DNA from: Bacillota bacterium
GTDB taxonomy: Bacteria > Bacillota > Clostridia > Caldicoprobacterales > DTU083
DNA: 64,000 bases
Assembly (NCBI GenBank): GCA_029549985.1
Contig: JAKPIB010000014.1
Coordinates: forward strand, 39,867 to 103,866
Direction of reading: 5' to 3'
The stretch's first letter is position 1, and every line of letters begins with the position of its first letter. Position numbers and translations under genes: made by a program. Below are positions 9,815 through 17,052 of this stretch, in pieces. The notes under the pieces are model-generated. The model was given only the letters and a program-made list of their open reading frames with translations, was not told where the DNA came from and did not search any database.

Positions 9815-10531
9815 TCAGCCCCTGAAGTCACCTGGCTGAATATTTTTATAAGAGATATTTATTTGCAAATTGCTTATCAGCTCGAAGTGGTTGCGGTCAA
9901 ACCTGATGATCCCCTCATCCCTCATCAGGGAAAGCTCTCTTGACATGGCACTTCTGTCCACTGAAAGGTAATCTGCCAGCTCCTGACGGTTGAAGGGGAT
10001 GGTGAAGGAGTTGCTGCCTGCCCTGATGGCATACTCGGACAGAAACGACAGGAGCTTCTCCCTGGTTGTCTTCCTCGTAATATGATCTATCTTCTGGGTC
10101 AGCATTAAATTCTTTTTTGCCAGGATCGCCAGCATGTTTTCTACAAGGCGGTTATGGAAGGGACAAATCTTTTCGCAGGGGCTGATTATACGCTTGTAAT
10201 CCAGGAACATGATCTCCGACTGCTCTGCCGCTATGACGCTTAAGGGCAGGGTCTCGATCCGGGCATAGGAAAAGGCTTCGCCGAATATGCCTCCGGCTTC
10301 GAACTTGGCGATTATGGTGCGGTTGCCCCAGAAATCCTCCTTGACGATATGGACGCTCCCTGACAGGATCAGGCCGATAGACCGGACCTTGTCCCCCGCC
10401 CTGAATACGAATTCGTTCTTTTCAAAACATTGGATCTGTGCAGACAGGCAATGGATAAGTGCCTTTGCCTCAGCTTCGCTTATCCCGGCAAACAAGGGGC
10501 TTCTCAATATATGCTCTGAAAAATCGGCCAT
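9815..10531 (-). CDS. hcpR: CRP/FNR family regulator, probable HcpR
   Basis: A 238-residue regulator with an N-terminal cyclic nucleotide-binding-type beta barrel (GSVHIVKEDFWGNRTIIAKFEAGGIFGEAFSY region) and a C-terminal winged helix-turn-helix (FNRQELADYLSVDRSAMSREL). Several cysteines are scattered (CLSAQIQC, CEKIC) but there is no FNR-type N-terminal cluster, so heme, nitrosyl or another ligand is open. HcpR proteins of this family control hcp genes in anaerobes in response to nitrosative stress; here the gene is divergent from the ferredoxin-hcp pair, which supports that assignment. I chose ATG 10531 because AAAGGAGTG sits 7-8 bases upstream. A palindrome lies in its 5' leader, so autoregulation is plausible. 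Confidence 0.8.
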   Translation of the reverse strand: MADFSEHILRSPLFAGISEAEAKALIHCLSAQIQCFEKNEFVFRAGDKVRSIGLILSGSVHIVKEDFWGNRTIIAKFEAGGIFGEAFSYARIETLPLSVIAAEQSEIMFLDYKRIISPCEKICPFHNRLVENMLAILAKKNLMLTQKIDHITRKTTREKLLSFLSEYAIRAGSNSFTIPFNRQELADYLSVDRSAMSRELSLMRDEGIIRFDRNHFELISNLQINISYKNIQPGDFRG

Positions 10532-10544
10532 AATTTCACTCCTT

Positions 10545-10560
10545 TGTTGCAAATGCAACA
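10545..10560. promoter_or_regulatory. Palindromic operator for the CRP/FNR-type regulator
   Basis: TGTTGC-AAAT-GCAACA is a perfect 6-4-6 inverted repeat of the size bound by CRP/FNR dimers. Its centre (10552.5) is 41.5 bases upstream of the start predicted from the TATAAT at 10582-10587, the class II activator position. It also lies immediately upstream of the regulator's own ribosome binding site. Confidence 0.7.
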
Positions 10561-10581
10561 GAATAACACTTCTAAGTGTAG

Positions 10582-10587
10582 TATAAT
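10582..10587 (+). promoter_or_regulatory. -10 element of the ferredoxin-hcp operon
   Basis: A perfect TATAAT with no -35 hexamer 17 bases upstream (CAGAAT at 10559-10564), as expected for an activator-dependent promoter. The predicted transcription start is near 10594. Confidence 0.6.
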
Positions 10588-10624
10588 CAGCAGGTAAAAG
10601 TCAAGAGCTTAAGGAGTGAAAACA

Positions 10625-11329
10625 ATGCTGAGAAGGATAATCAAGATCGACAATGAAAAGTGCAACGGCTGCGGCCTTTGTGTCAAGGCCTGCCATGAAG
10701 GTGCCATCGGGCTGATAGACGGCAAGGCCCGCCTGCTCAGGGAAGACTACTGCGATGGCCTGGGCGACTGCCTGCCCGCCTGCCCGACAGGGGCTATCAC
10801 CTTTGAAGAACGGGAGGCTGCTCCATATGATGAGGAAGCGGTAAAAGCTCACCTAAGGCAGAGACAGGCGGAGACAGGCTTTGCCGGCGGATGCCCGGGA
10901 AGCCATGCCCATGCGTTCAACCGCGGCGAAGCCCATGAGCCCTGCACTGCCAATGAGAATATTGAAAGCGAGCTTTCCCAGTGGCCTGTGCAAATAAAGC
11001 TGGCCCCGCTGAAAGCACCTTATTTTGACAATGCAAACCTGCTGGTCGCAGCGGACTGCTCTGCCTATGCCTATGGCAGCTTCCACAGGCGGTTCATCAG
11101 GAACCACGTCACCCTGATAGGATGTCCAAAGCTCGATATGGTTGATTACAGCGAAAAGCTGACTGAGATCATACGAAACAACAATATAAAAAGCGTAACC
11201 ATAGTCAGGATGTCGGTACCCTGCTGCGGCGGCATAGAGTACGCAGCCAGGATGGCCCTGCAGAACAGCGGCAAATTCATACCCTGGCAGGTAGTGACCA
11301 TTTCGCCTGACGGCAGGATCATTGAGTAA
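10625..11329 (+). CDS. 4Fe-4S ferredoxin-domain protein, partner of Hcp
   Basis: The 234-residue product has two N-terminal 4Fe-4S motifs: CNGCGLCVKAC near residues 13-23, and a second spaced CDGLGDCLPACP. The remaining 170 residues hold further cysteines (CSAY, GCPKLD, PCCGGIEYA) that could bind another cluster. Such proteins commonly sit next to hcp in clostridia and are thought to deliver electrons to the hybrid cluster protein; the donor role here is inferred from context. I chose ATG 10625, eight bases after GGAG, over the GTG at 10616 that overlaps the binding site. It starts the operon and ends 32 bases before hcp. Confidence 0.85.
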   Translation: MLRRIIKIDNEKCNGCGLCVKACHEGAIGLIDGKARLLREDYCDGLGDCLPACPTGAITFEEREAAPYDEEAVKAHLRQRQAETGFAGGCPGSHAHAFNRGEAHEPCTANENIESELSQWPVQIKLAPLKAPYFDNANLLVAADCSAYAYGSFHRRFIRNHVTLIGCPKLDMVDYSEKLTEIIRNNNIKSVTIVRMSVPCCGGIEYAARMALQNSGKFIPWQVVTISPDGRIIE

Positions 11330-11361
11330 GCAATAGAGTATATATCTGAGGGAGTGTATAT

Positions 11362-12954
11362 ATGAGCGATATGTTTTGTTTCCAATGTGAACAGACAGCC
11401 AAAGGTTCAGGCTGCACGGGCAGTATGGGTGTCTGCGGCAAGCCTGCAGGCAATGCGATCCTGCAGGATAAGCTGACCGGAGCCCTTATCGGGCTGGCAA
11501 GGGCGGCCCAAAAGGCAAAGCCCGCTGCCTCCACCCACCGTGTCATGCTTGAAGGCCTGTTCACTACTATAACCAATGTAAGCTTCGACGATGAGACCGT
11601 AGAACTGCAGATAAAGGCAGTGCGCCGGGAGAAGGCAAGGCTGGCTGATAAATATATAACGAGTTCAAAGGATTTTGTGCATTTTGAGGATTATGACATG
11701 GAGGGCCTGTGGAATGCCGATGAGGATATCAGGTCCCTTAAATCCCTCATTCTTTTCGGCCTGCGCGGCATGGCTGCCTATGCATATCATTCTCTGATGC
11801 TGGGCTATTCCGATGATGAAGTGAACAGCTTCTTCTATGAGGGGCTGTATGCGATCGGCGAAGACTGGGGCATGGACCGGCTCCTGCCCGTAGTGCTGGA
11901 AACCGGCAGGGTCAACTTCAAATGCATGGAGATGCTGGATCGGGCCAATACGGAATCCTATGGCACACCCGTGCCGACCGTGGTGCCTTTGTCCATTGAG
12001 AAGGGGCCTTTCATCGTTGTGTCAGGCCATGATCTGTGTGACCTGGAGCACCTGCTTATCCAGACCGAGGGCAAGGGCATAAACATATATACCCACGGTG
12101 AAATGCTGCCCGCCCATGCCTACCCCAGGCTTAAGGCATACAAGCACCTCAAGGGCAACTTCGGCACAGCATGGCACAATCAGCAGAAGGAATTCATGAA
12201 CATCCCCGGGCCGGTCGTGTTCACCACCAACTGCCTGATGCCTGTTAAGGACAATTACCGTGACCGCATATTCACGACAGGAGTCGTTCAATATCCGGGC
12301 CTTGCCCATATAGGCGAGGATAAGGATTTCACACCTGTCATAGAAAAGGCCCTAGAACTTGGCGGATATGCCGAGGACACGCTGGTGGCCGGTATGAATG
12401 GTGGAAGTCAGGTAACGACGGGCTTTAGCCATGGATCTGTCCTTTCATTAGCTGACAAGGTGATAAACGCAGTCAAGGCGGGCAAGATCAGCCACTTCTT
12501 CCTGGTAGGCGGCTGCGACGGAGCAAAAAGCGGCCGCAACTACTATACGGAGTTTGTCAAACAGACTCCGGAAGACAGCATCATCCTGACCGTGGCATGC
12601 GGCAAATACCGTTTCAATGATCTGGACCTGGGCACGATCGAGGGGCTTCCGAGGATCATGGACATGGGACAGTGCAACGATGCCTACAGCGCCATCCGGG
12701 TAGCTCTTGCCCTTTCAGAAGCCTTTGACTGCAGCGTCAATGACCTGCCCCTGACCCTCGTACTGTCGTGGTATGAGCAGAAGGCCGTCTGCATCCTGCT
12801 GACTCTGCTCTACCTGGGCATGAAAAATATCTTCCTCGGGCCCTCCCTACCGGCCTTTGTCTCTTCTAATGTGCTCAAATTCCTGGTCGAAAGCTTCAAC
12901 ATCTCTCCCATCAGCACACCGGAAGAGGACCTGAAAAAGATACTGGGCAGATAA
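11362..12954 (+). CDS. hcp: Hybrid cluster protein (hydroxylamine reductase)
   Basis: Hcp reduces hydroxylamine in vitro and acts physiologically as a nitric oxide reductase or S-nitrosylation enzyme in anaerobes. The 530-residue protein has the N-terminal cluster motif C6-x2-C9-x8-C18-x6-C25, matching the class I (strict anaerobe) spacing. Downstream segments VSGHDLCDLE, TTNCLMP, VGGCDGAK and the C-terminal SWYEQKA contain the cysteine, glutamate and histidine ligands expected for the Fe-S-O hybrid cluster. GGGAG precedes ATG 11362. It is cotranscribed with the ferredoxin gene and presumably controlled by the divergent CRP/FNR regulator. Confidence 0.97.
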   Translation: MSDMFCFQCEQTAKGSGCTGSMGVCGKPAGNAILQDKLTGALIGLARAAQKAKPAASTHRVMLEGLFTTITNVSFDDETVELQIKAVRREKARLADKYITSSKDFVHFEDYDMEGLWNADEDIRSLKSLILFGLRGMAAYAYHSLMLGYSDDEVNSFFYEGLYAIGEDWGMDRLLPVVLETGRVNFKCMEMLDRANTESYGTPVPTVVPLSIEKGPFIVVSGHDLCDLEHLLIQTEGKGINIYTHGEMLPAHAYPRLKAYKHLKGNFGTAWHNQQKEFMNIPGPVVFTTNCLMPVKDNYRDRIFTTGVVQYPGLAHIGEDKDFTPVIEKALELGGYAEDTLVAGMNGGSQVTTGFSHGSVLSLADKVINAVKAGKISHFFLVGGCDGAKSGRNYYTEFVKQTPEDSIILTVACGKYRFNDLDLGTIEGLPRIMDMGQCNDAYSAIRVALALSEAFDCSVNDLPLTLVLSWYEQKAVCILLTLLYLGMKNIFLGPSLPAFVSSNVLKFLVESFNISPISTPEEDLKKILGR

Positions 12955-12977
12955 AAAGCGATAAGGCCGATTGCGAT

Positions 12978-13011
12978 GCCGCCGGCTTGCCAAAAGGCTT
13001 CAGCCGGCGGC
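12978..13011 (+). terminator. GC-rich hairpin downstream of hcp
   Basis: A 10-bp perfect stem (12978-12987 with 13002-13011) is capped by an inner GCC-AAAA-GGC hairpin. No T-run follows, so it may act in 3' end protection or as a weak terminator. Confidence 0.4.
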
Positions 13012-13044
13012 TATCAAATCGACCCTGATGGTACTAATTCGCTG

Positions 13045-13073
13045 TTGACAAAGTTTAAATTATGTCTTATTAT
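13045..13073 (+). promoter_or_regulatory. Promoter of the tRNA-Val/tRNA-fMet operon
   Basis: TTGACA (13045-13050) and TATTAT (13068-13073) with a 17-base spacer; TATAAT at 13071-13076 is an alternative -10 with a longer spacer. It lies about 30 bases before the first tRNA. Confidence 0.7.
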
Positions 13074-13102
13074 AATAAGGCACCGATAAACGGATGCGAT
13101 AT

Positions 13103-13179
13103 GGGGAGTTAGCTCAGCAGGCTAGAGCGCCACGTTGACATCGTGGAGGTCGTTGGTTCGATCCCAATACTTCCCACCA
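13103..13179 (+). tRNA. tRNA-Val (GAC)
   Basis: The acceptor stem GGGGAGT pairs with ACTTCCC, the anticodon stem CCACG/CGTGG encloses loop TTGACAT with anticodon GAC, the T arm contains GGTTCGATCC, and ACCA is encoded at the 3' end. The GAC anticodon reads GUC/GUU valine codons. Confidence 0.95.
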
Positions 13180-13185
13180 TCATAT

Positions 13186-13261
13186 CGCGGGGTGGAGCAG
13201 CTGGCAGCTCGTCGGGCTCATAACCCGGAGGTCGAGGGTTCAAATCCCTCCCCCGCAACCA
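13186..13261 (+). tRNA. Initiator tRNA-fMet (CAT)
   Basis: The acceptor stem CGCGGGG against CCCCGCA leaves the C1:A72 mismatch that marks bacterial initiator tRNA, and the anticodon stem has the three consecutive G:C pairs (GGG/CCC) around loop CTCATAA. The CCA end is encoded. It is separated from tRNA-Val by six bases, so the two are processed from one transcript. Confidence 0.96.
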
Positions 13262-13265
13262 TATC

Positions 13266-13304
13266 GAGAGTTCATAACGGATATGAGTTATGAACTCTCT
13301 TTTT
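13266..13304 (+). terminator. Intrinsic terminator of the tRNA operon
   Basis: A 13-bp perfect stem (13266-13278 with 13287-13299), 8-base loop and a T6 run. It begins five bases after the last tRNA. Confidence 0.93.
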
Positions 13305-13311
13305 TGTTCAT

Positions 13312-14601
13312 TCAACCTCTGTTGCTGTTCTTATTCGTCTTTTCAAATACCTTATCAAGAATCGGCACCATCAAGGCGGCGACAAATCCGCCCGAGTAGC
13401 CGTTGTTGTATAGGTTCATGCCAGCATGCAAAAAGGTAAGGTTGGTAGTAAATATAATATGTATTCCGCCGGCAATCATGCCCGGTATAATACCATAGTG
13501 ACCGCTAATCGGAGCGAGCGTCGTGCCAAAGAGGGCAGCCAAAAGAGCCGAGGTTGAGCTTACGTCATGGATGCTGAAAAAGCCGATCAAGAAAACGCCT
13601 GTCAATATCGGGATGACATTGAAAGGGTGCTTTCCCGATGCGCCAAAACCTGCGACGGTGAAGATCCCTCCTATAGTTGGGCCGTTTAGCTCTCCTCCGA
13701 CAATAAGAATATAGAGCGTTGAAAGTATACCCAAAACCGCCATATTGATCAATACCAAACCGATACCGTAACCATTCAAAAAGTCGGCGCATCCCCGTCC
13801 GGATTCGCGAAGAAGTTTCATATAGTCTTTGAAAGACAGGCGATTAAGGCACAATCCGGCAAGCAGTATTAGCGAGAACAAGGAAAAGATGAAGATAGCA
13901 AGCGGTTTGTTGTTTCCACCCGAAACGAAGTAAACAGGATTGACTTCCACCCCGAAGCTCCTTAAAAAGGCAATGCACAAGGTGCCTACGATTCCTGCCG
14001 TAAAACCTATGTTATACAGGCTGAATCCCTTGTGAAAGCCGTAAAAATGCTTTGCCAGAAGCGGCATTACAAAGCCCGTAATAAAACCGGAAAGCACTCC
14101 AAAAAGTATACCCAAGTAAACGGGCAGTCCGACATTAAAGGTGACCTCGCTTACAAGCGGAGCAAGCGCGGTTCCGAAAAGAGCAACTGGAACGAGCGTG
14201 CGAAACGGTGTATTGCTGATCCTTGCATAAGCCAGCACACCCAAGATTATTGGCGTCGAATTATAAATGTTTTTTCCGAAAAGAGAAAAGCCGGCAATGG
14301 TAAAAACCGCTGCAACGATAAGTCCGTTAATCCGTACCTTGCTGATTTTTATCACCAAAATTGCCTGAAGCACCATGATTGCGGCGTTGACTAACGTTGC
14401 TCCAATATTTGCGATATGAAAATAATCAGTGATAAGGTTTGATGAAGAGGCGAGGATTTTAATATTCCCGCTCAATATTTCTTTGGGCGTATTAAAGAAA
14501 AACGCAGTAAAAAACAAAGCGGCCGTAAATAAGGTGAAATACAGATACAGTATTTTCTCTGAAGCGTCAAGTACTTGTCCGTGTTTTGATTTATCAGGCA
14601 T
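13312..14601 (-). CDS. DUF1576 polytopic membrane protein
   Basis: A 429-residue, very hydrophobic protein with about 10-12 predicted membrane helices and two similar halves: AGFSLFGKNIYNSTPIILGV in the first and AGFGASGKHPFNVIPILTGV in the second, suggesting an internal duplication. This matches what I recall of DUF1576, a clostridial family of unknown function; transport is only an inference. I prefer ATG 14601, preceded by AGAGGT at good spacing, over the ATG six codons upstream. The gene appears more AT-rich and less biased in codon use than its neighbours and has an unusually long leader, so acquisition by transfer is possible. It converges with the tRNA operon, 51 bases beyond the last tRNA. 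Confidence 0.75.
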   Translation of the reverse strand: MPDKSKHGQVLDASEKILYLYFTLFTAALFFTAFFFNTPKEILSGNIKILASSSNLITDYFHIANIGATLVNAAIMVLQAILVIKISKVRINGLIVAAVFTIAGFSLFGKNIYNSTPIILGVLAYARISNTPFRTLVPVALFGTALAPLVSEVTFNVGLPVYLGILFGVLSGFITGFVMPLLAKHFYGFHKGFSLYNIGFTAGIVGTLCIAFLRSFGVEVNPVYFVSGGNNKPLAIFIFSLFSLILLAGLCLNRLSFKDYMKLLRESGRGCADFLNGYGIGLVLINMAVLGILSTLYILIVGGELNGPTIGGIFTVAGFGASGKHPFNVIPILTGVFLIGFFSIHDVSSTSALLAALFGTTLAPISGHYGIIPGMIAGGIHIIFTTNLTFLHAGMNLYNNGYSGGFVAALMVPILDKVFEKTNKNSNRG

Positions 14602-14987
14602 CGTTTTACCTCTTGTCATAAAATTTGGCGGAGAGGTGCTGCACTGAGCCCTGGTAATTTTGGTCGGCTTTCGCTATCAAAATAATGCTAAAATGTTATA
14701 TGTATATTAAATAACATTTAGTTTCAACCAGTATCAGCTTTAGCTTCTTCCTTGAAGTATCGTGCATACCGTTACTTATCGAAAAAACCAGGTGTCGAGC
14801 GCTGGCTTCTGTCAGCAATGATCATGATTTCTTTCCTAACGATTTGTCTTGCATGGTTCTGAATCGGTTGCCCGTTTCCCAGATCCTTAATAATTGCATT
14901 TCTATCGATTTGATATTCTTCTTAGCTGTTTATTTTTACGCATTACACCTTGCTCGGGGTAGTATATACCATTTGCAGATTATTAGC
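14602..14987 (-). other. Long 5' leader of the DUF1576 gene with broken coding frames
   Basis: From the predicted start just after the TATATT at 14993-14988 to the ATG, about 380 bases contain no long ORF. One minus-strand frame reads IDRNAIIKDLGNGQPIQNHA and continues to PGFFDK before a stop, then RYARYFKEEAKADTG before another, which looks like decayed coding sequence. I do not recognise its parent. I see no known riboswitch core here. Confidence 0.35.
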
Positions 14988-15016
14988 AATATATCACACA
15001 GAAAAATAAAAGTCAA
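14988..15016 (-). promoter_or_regulatory. Predicted promoter of the DUF1576 gene
   Basis: Minus-strand TTGACT (15016-15011) and TATATT (14993-14988) with a 17-base spacer. It lies almost 400 bases upstream of the start codon. Confidence 0.5.
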
Positions 15017-15116
15017 CCTATGATCAGATCCGTAATCTACCCCCGGACCATAACAAGCCGCATAAGCAGCTGTTTTATGCATTCATATACTGACTATACT
15101 ATCCTATATACTTAAA

Positions 15117-15144
15117 GAGAATCCCCCGGCGGCGAGGGATTCTC
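15117..15144 (-). terminator. Hairpin followed by TTT on the minus strand
   Basis: A 9-bp perfect stem (15117-15125 with 15136-15144) around a GC-rich loop. On the minus strand TTTAAG follows, so it could terminate transcripts from yfbR or from the structured element just upstream. The T-run is short. Confidence 0.4.
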
Positions 15145-15149
15145 CCAAA

Positions 15150-15264
15150 AGGACCCGCGGCAGGTCAACTGCCGGCCGTAAGATACCCGATATTTGCATG
15201 GTCACTCAAGCTTAATCGCTGCACACCCAAAATGCCGGCAGACTGCTTGACCGCCGCAAATCCT
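15150..15264. ncRNA. Candidate structured RNA or inverted-repeat element
   Basis: Two arms pair over more than 20 positions: AGGA (15150-15153) with TCCT (15261-15264); 15157-15168 with 15247-15257, leaving one bulged A; and CTGCCGGC (15169-15176) with GCCGGCAG (15234-15241). An apical region of 57 bases and an asymmetric ACTGC bulge remain. No ORF explains it. On the minus strand it is followed by the 15117-15144 hairpin and preceded by a weak promoter-like sequence (CATAAT near 15282). It could be a regulatory or small RNA, or a short mobile inverted repeat; I cannot match it to a named class. Confidence 0.45.
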
Positions 15265-15401
15265 TGTACACTTATTATGACCAGCGGCTGCAAAAATAAA
15301 AGTGAGTAATTATGTAAACACTATGGTCGTCCTGTCTCCAATGCCAGATCACAGAACCTGAACCAAATCTTCACTCATATATATATGTCGCTTTTCTGTC
15401 G

Positions 15402-15980
15402 TTAATTCAGCTCATCCAGGGTCAGGCTGAAACTTGGTACAAACCTTTCCATGAAATACTTTACTTCCGGCATGTTCAGGCTGTTAAGATCCCGTATGAT
15501 GGACTTTTCCGCCTTGATGAACTCCTGGTTTCCTGCTTTCAGCTCCTCAATGCATTTCAGGTAGGCACAGATTTTGTCTGCAGCCTTGACCAACTGCCAG
15601 AGGTCTTCGTCCTCCTCTGCGGGGAAGAAAACCTGGCTGTAGTCGGCCTTCAGCTCATCAGGCAGCATGGAGAACAGCCTTTGATTCGCTACTGCTTCGA
15701 TTGCCTTGTAAGCAGTCTTGATCTCGGGGTTGAAGTATTTTATCGGGGTAGCCAGATCTCCGGTGATCACTTCGCTGGCCTCGTGATAAACCGCCAGCAG
15801 CAGGACCTTCTGGGGGTCCGTGTCCCCATTGAAGCACCTGTTTCTTATTACCGCCAGACTGTGGGCTATCATGGCTACCTGGAGGCTGTGCTCCTGGATA
15901 TTCTCATCCCTCGTGTTGCGCATCAGCCCCCAGCGCTTGATGTATTTCATCCTGGACAGATATGCAAAAAAATGGCTCAA
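15402..15980 (-). CDS. yfbR: YfbR-like HD-domain 5'-nucleotidase
   Basis: YfbR-type HD enzymes hydrolyse deoxyribonucleoside 5'-monophosphates in the cytoplasm and help balance nucleotide pools. The 192-residue protein has the family N-terminus MSHFFAYLSRMKYIKRWGLM, the metal-binding EHSLQVAMIAH (about residues 30-40) and YHEASEVITGD (about 65-75), with a later Asp in KAADKICAY. Arg18 and Trp17-like residues that recognise the nucleotide are present near the N-terminus. Initiation is at TTG 15980, seven bases behind AAGGAGGA; there is no usable ATG upstream. It is monocistronic and divergent from the riboswitch-controlled transporter gene. Confidence 0.88.
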   Translation of the reverse strand: MSHFFAYLSRMKYIKRWGLMRNTRDENIQEHSLQVAMIAHSLAVIRNRCFNGDTDPQKVLLLAVYHEASEVITGDLATPIKYFNPEIKTAYKAIEAVANQRLFSMLPDELKADYSQVFFPAEEDEDLWQLVKAADKICAYLKCIEELKAGNQEFIKAEKSIIRDLNSLNMPEVKYFMERFVPSFSLTLDELN

Positions 15981-16189
15981 CTGCCGATCCTCCTTATAAA
16001 GCTTGATTTTCCTGTAATATATTCTGCAAATGAGCCCGGTATCCTCTATACCTTTACCTCTACAGTCTCAAAGTATGTTGAACCTGCCTTCCGGCTTTGA
16101 TAAAGCAGTGTCTGCCCCTGGCCCAATAGGACAGAATTGCTTTTAAATAGAGGCTTTTGCTATAGTAGGCATATGGACCCATGGGTATA

Positions 16190-16218
16190 TTGTCAACGAC
16201 CTGTGGCGCTGGTATAAT
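16190..16218 (+). promoter_or_regulatory. Promoter of the folate transporter gene
   Basis: TTGTCA (16190-16195) and TATAAT (16213-16218) with a 17-base spacer, ending 12 bases before the riboswitch aptamer. Confidence 0.75.
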
Positions 16219-16230
16219 ATCCGTGAATGT

Positions 16231-16323
16231 GCAGAGTAGGAATGGTGCGTTAAGTGTTAGGGGATGGGAAGTTGCCCCTAAACGAAGGGTCTTGTGCCCG
16301 CGATGCCCTTCCGCGTCCGCTGC
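16231..16323 (+). promoter_or_regulatory. THF (tetrahydrofolate) riboswitch aptamer
   Basis: The conserved blocks of the THF aptamer appear in order: GCAGAGTAG at the 5' end, GCGTTAAGTGT, GGGATGGGAAGTTG, ACGAA, GCGATGCC and the closing TCCGCTGC that pairs with the first block (GCAG/CTGC). They match my recollection of the Eubacterium siraeum aptamer block by block. The downstream gene is a FolT-type folate ECF component, the usual partner. Known members repress folate transport when tetrahydrofolate is abundant. Confidence 0.92.
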
Positions 16324-16350
16324 CACAGTCAGGAGAATTTTCCGGCACTA

Positions 16351-16394
16351 CTCTCTTTGGCGTGGCACCCGTCTGCCATACTGAAGAGAGGAGG
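16351..16394 (+). promoter_or_regulatory. Expression-platform hairpin at the folT ribosome binding site
   Basis: CTCTCTT (16351-16357) pairs with AAGAGAG (16384-16390), with an inner TGGCA/TGCCA stem (16363-16367 with 16374-16378). The right arm runs into the Shine-Dalgarno AGGAGG (16389-16394). No T-run follows, so control of translation rather than termination is suggested. Confidence 0.55.
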
Positions 16395-16401
16395 TGTTGA
16401 A

Positions 16402-16926
16402 ATGATAAAAAATCCTGTCAGGAAAATAGTATATGCCGGTGTTTTCATAGCGCTCAACATCATATTGACCAGGCTTTTCAGCTATTCCGTCAAAATCGGC
16501 GGCATCACCGGGGTTCGTCTGAACGTCGGAGAGGTACCGCTGGTCTTGAGCGGCATCCTGCTGGGCCCGGTATATGGCGGCATAACAGGAGCCGCTGCTG
16601 ACCTGCTCGGCTTTCCGATAAACCCCCAGGGCGCCTACTTCCCAGGGTTTACCCTGTCGGCCGCGCTCATGGGCCTGGTGCCAGGTTTATATGGAAAGCT
16701 TATTAAAGGTAAGTGGAGCCTGCTGCATATTTCTCTGGCCGTCATAGTGACAACAGTGCTGACATCTACAGTGCTGAATACCCTATGGGTATATATCCTG
16801 TCCGGAAAGGCTGTTGCAGTCCTGCTCCCGCCCCGTATAACTGCAAACATAGTGCTTATACCTGTATATATCTTTCTAATCAGCCTGTCACTCAAGCTAT
16901 TCAGCAAAATCGACAGCAGGCCATAG
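16402..16926 (+). CDS. folT: Folate ECF transporter S component (FolT)
   Basis: The substrate-binding membrane component of an energy-coupling factor transporter for folates; the shared EcfAA'T module must be encoded elsewhere. The 174-residue protein has about six hydrophobic helices and the S-component features ALNIILTRLFSYSVKIGG, VRLNVGEVPLVLSGILLGPVYGGITGAAADLLGF and PQGAYFPGFTLSAALMGLVPGLYG, typical of the FolT subfamily. GGAGGTG precedes ATG 16402. The THF riboswitch in its leader supports folate rather than another vitamin as substrate. It converges with the DUF368 gene over a shared terminator. Confidence 0.92.
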   Translation: MIKNPVRKIVYAGVFIALNIILTRLFSYSVKIGGITGVRLNVGEVPLVLSGILLGPVYGGITGAAADLLGFPINPQGAYFPGFTLSAALMGLVPGLYGKLIKGKWSLLHISLAVIVTTVLTSTVLNTLWVYILSGKAVAVLLPPRITANIVLIPVYIFLISLSLKLFSKIDSRP

Positions 16927-17019
16927 GGCAGCAGACTAATGGGCACCAGTTAAAAGAGCGACCAGTTAACAACAAGCTATGTTGAATCAGGCTATACGAC
17001 AGTAACATACCATAAATCG

Positions 17020-17045
17020 AAAGCCCGGTTTCCCCGGGCTTTTTA
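17020..17045. terminator. Bidirectional terminator between folT and DUF368 gene
   Basis: A 9-bp stem (17020-17028 with 17034-17042) with a 5-base loop and T-runs in the plus direction; the A-rich left side gives a weaker one in the minus direction. Confidence 0.8.
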
Positions 17046-17052
17046 CATTCAC

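Noticed and set aside
13109..13315. ORF over the tRNA genes containing RDLNPRPPGYEPDE and IGIEPTT
   Set aside because: It is antisense to the two tRNAs; peptides of this kind are well-known spurious translations of tRNA genes.
15117..15400. T-box, 6S RNA or other named RNA at the structured element
   Set aside because: No T-box sequence, no matching 6S layout or length, and no other motif I can recall fits; it is left unassigned.
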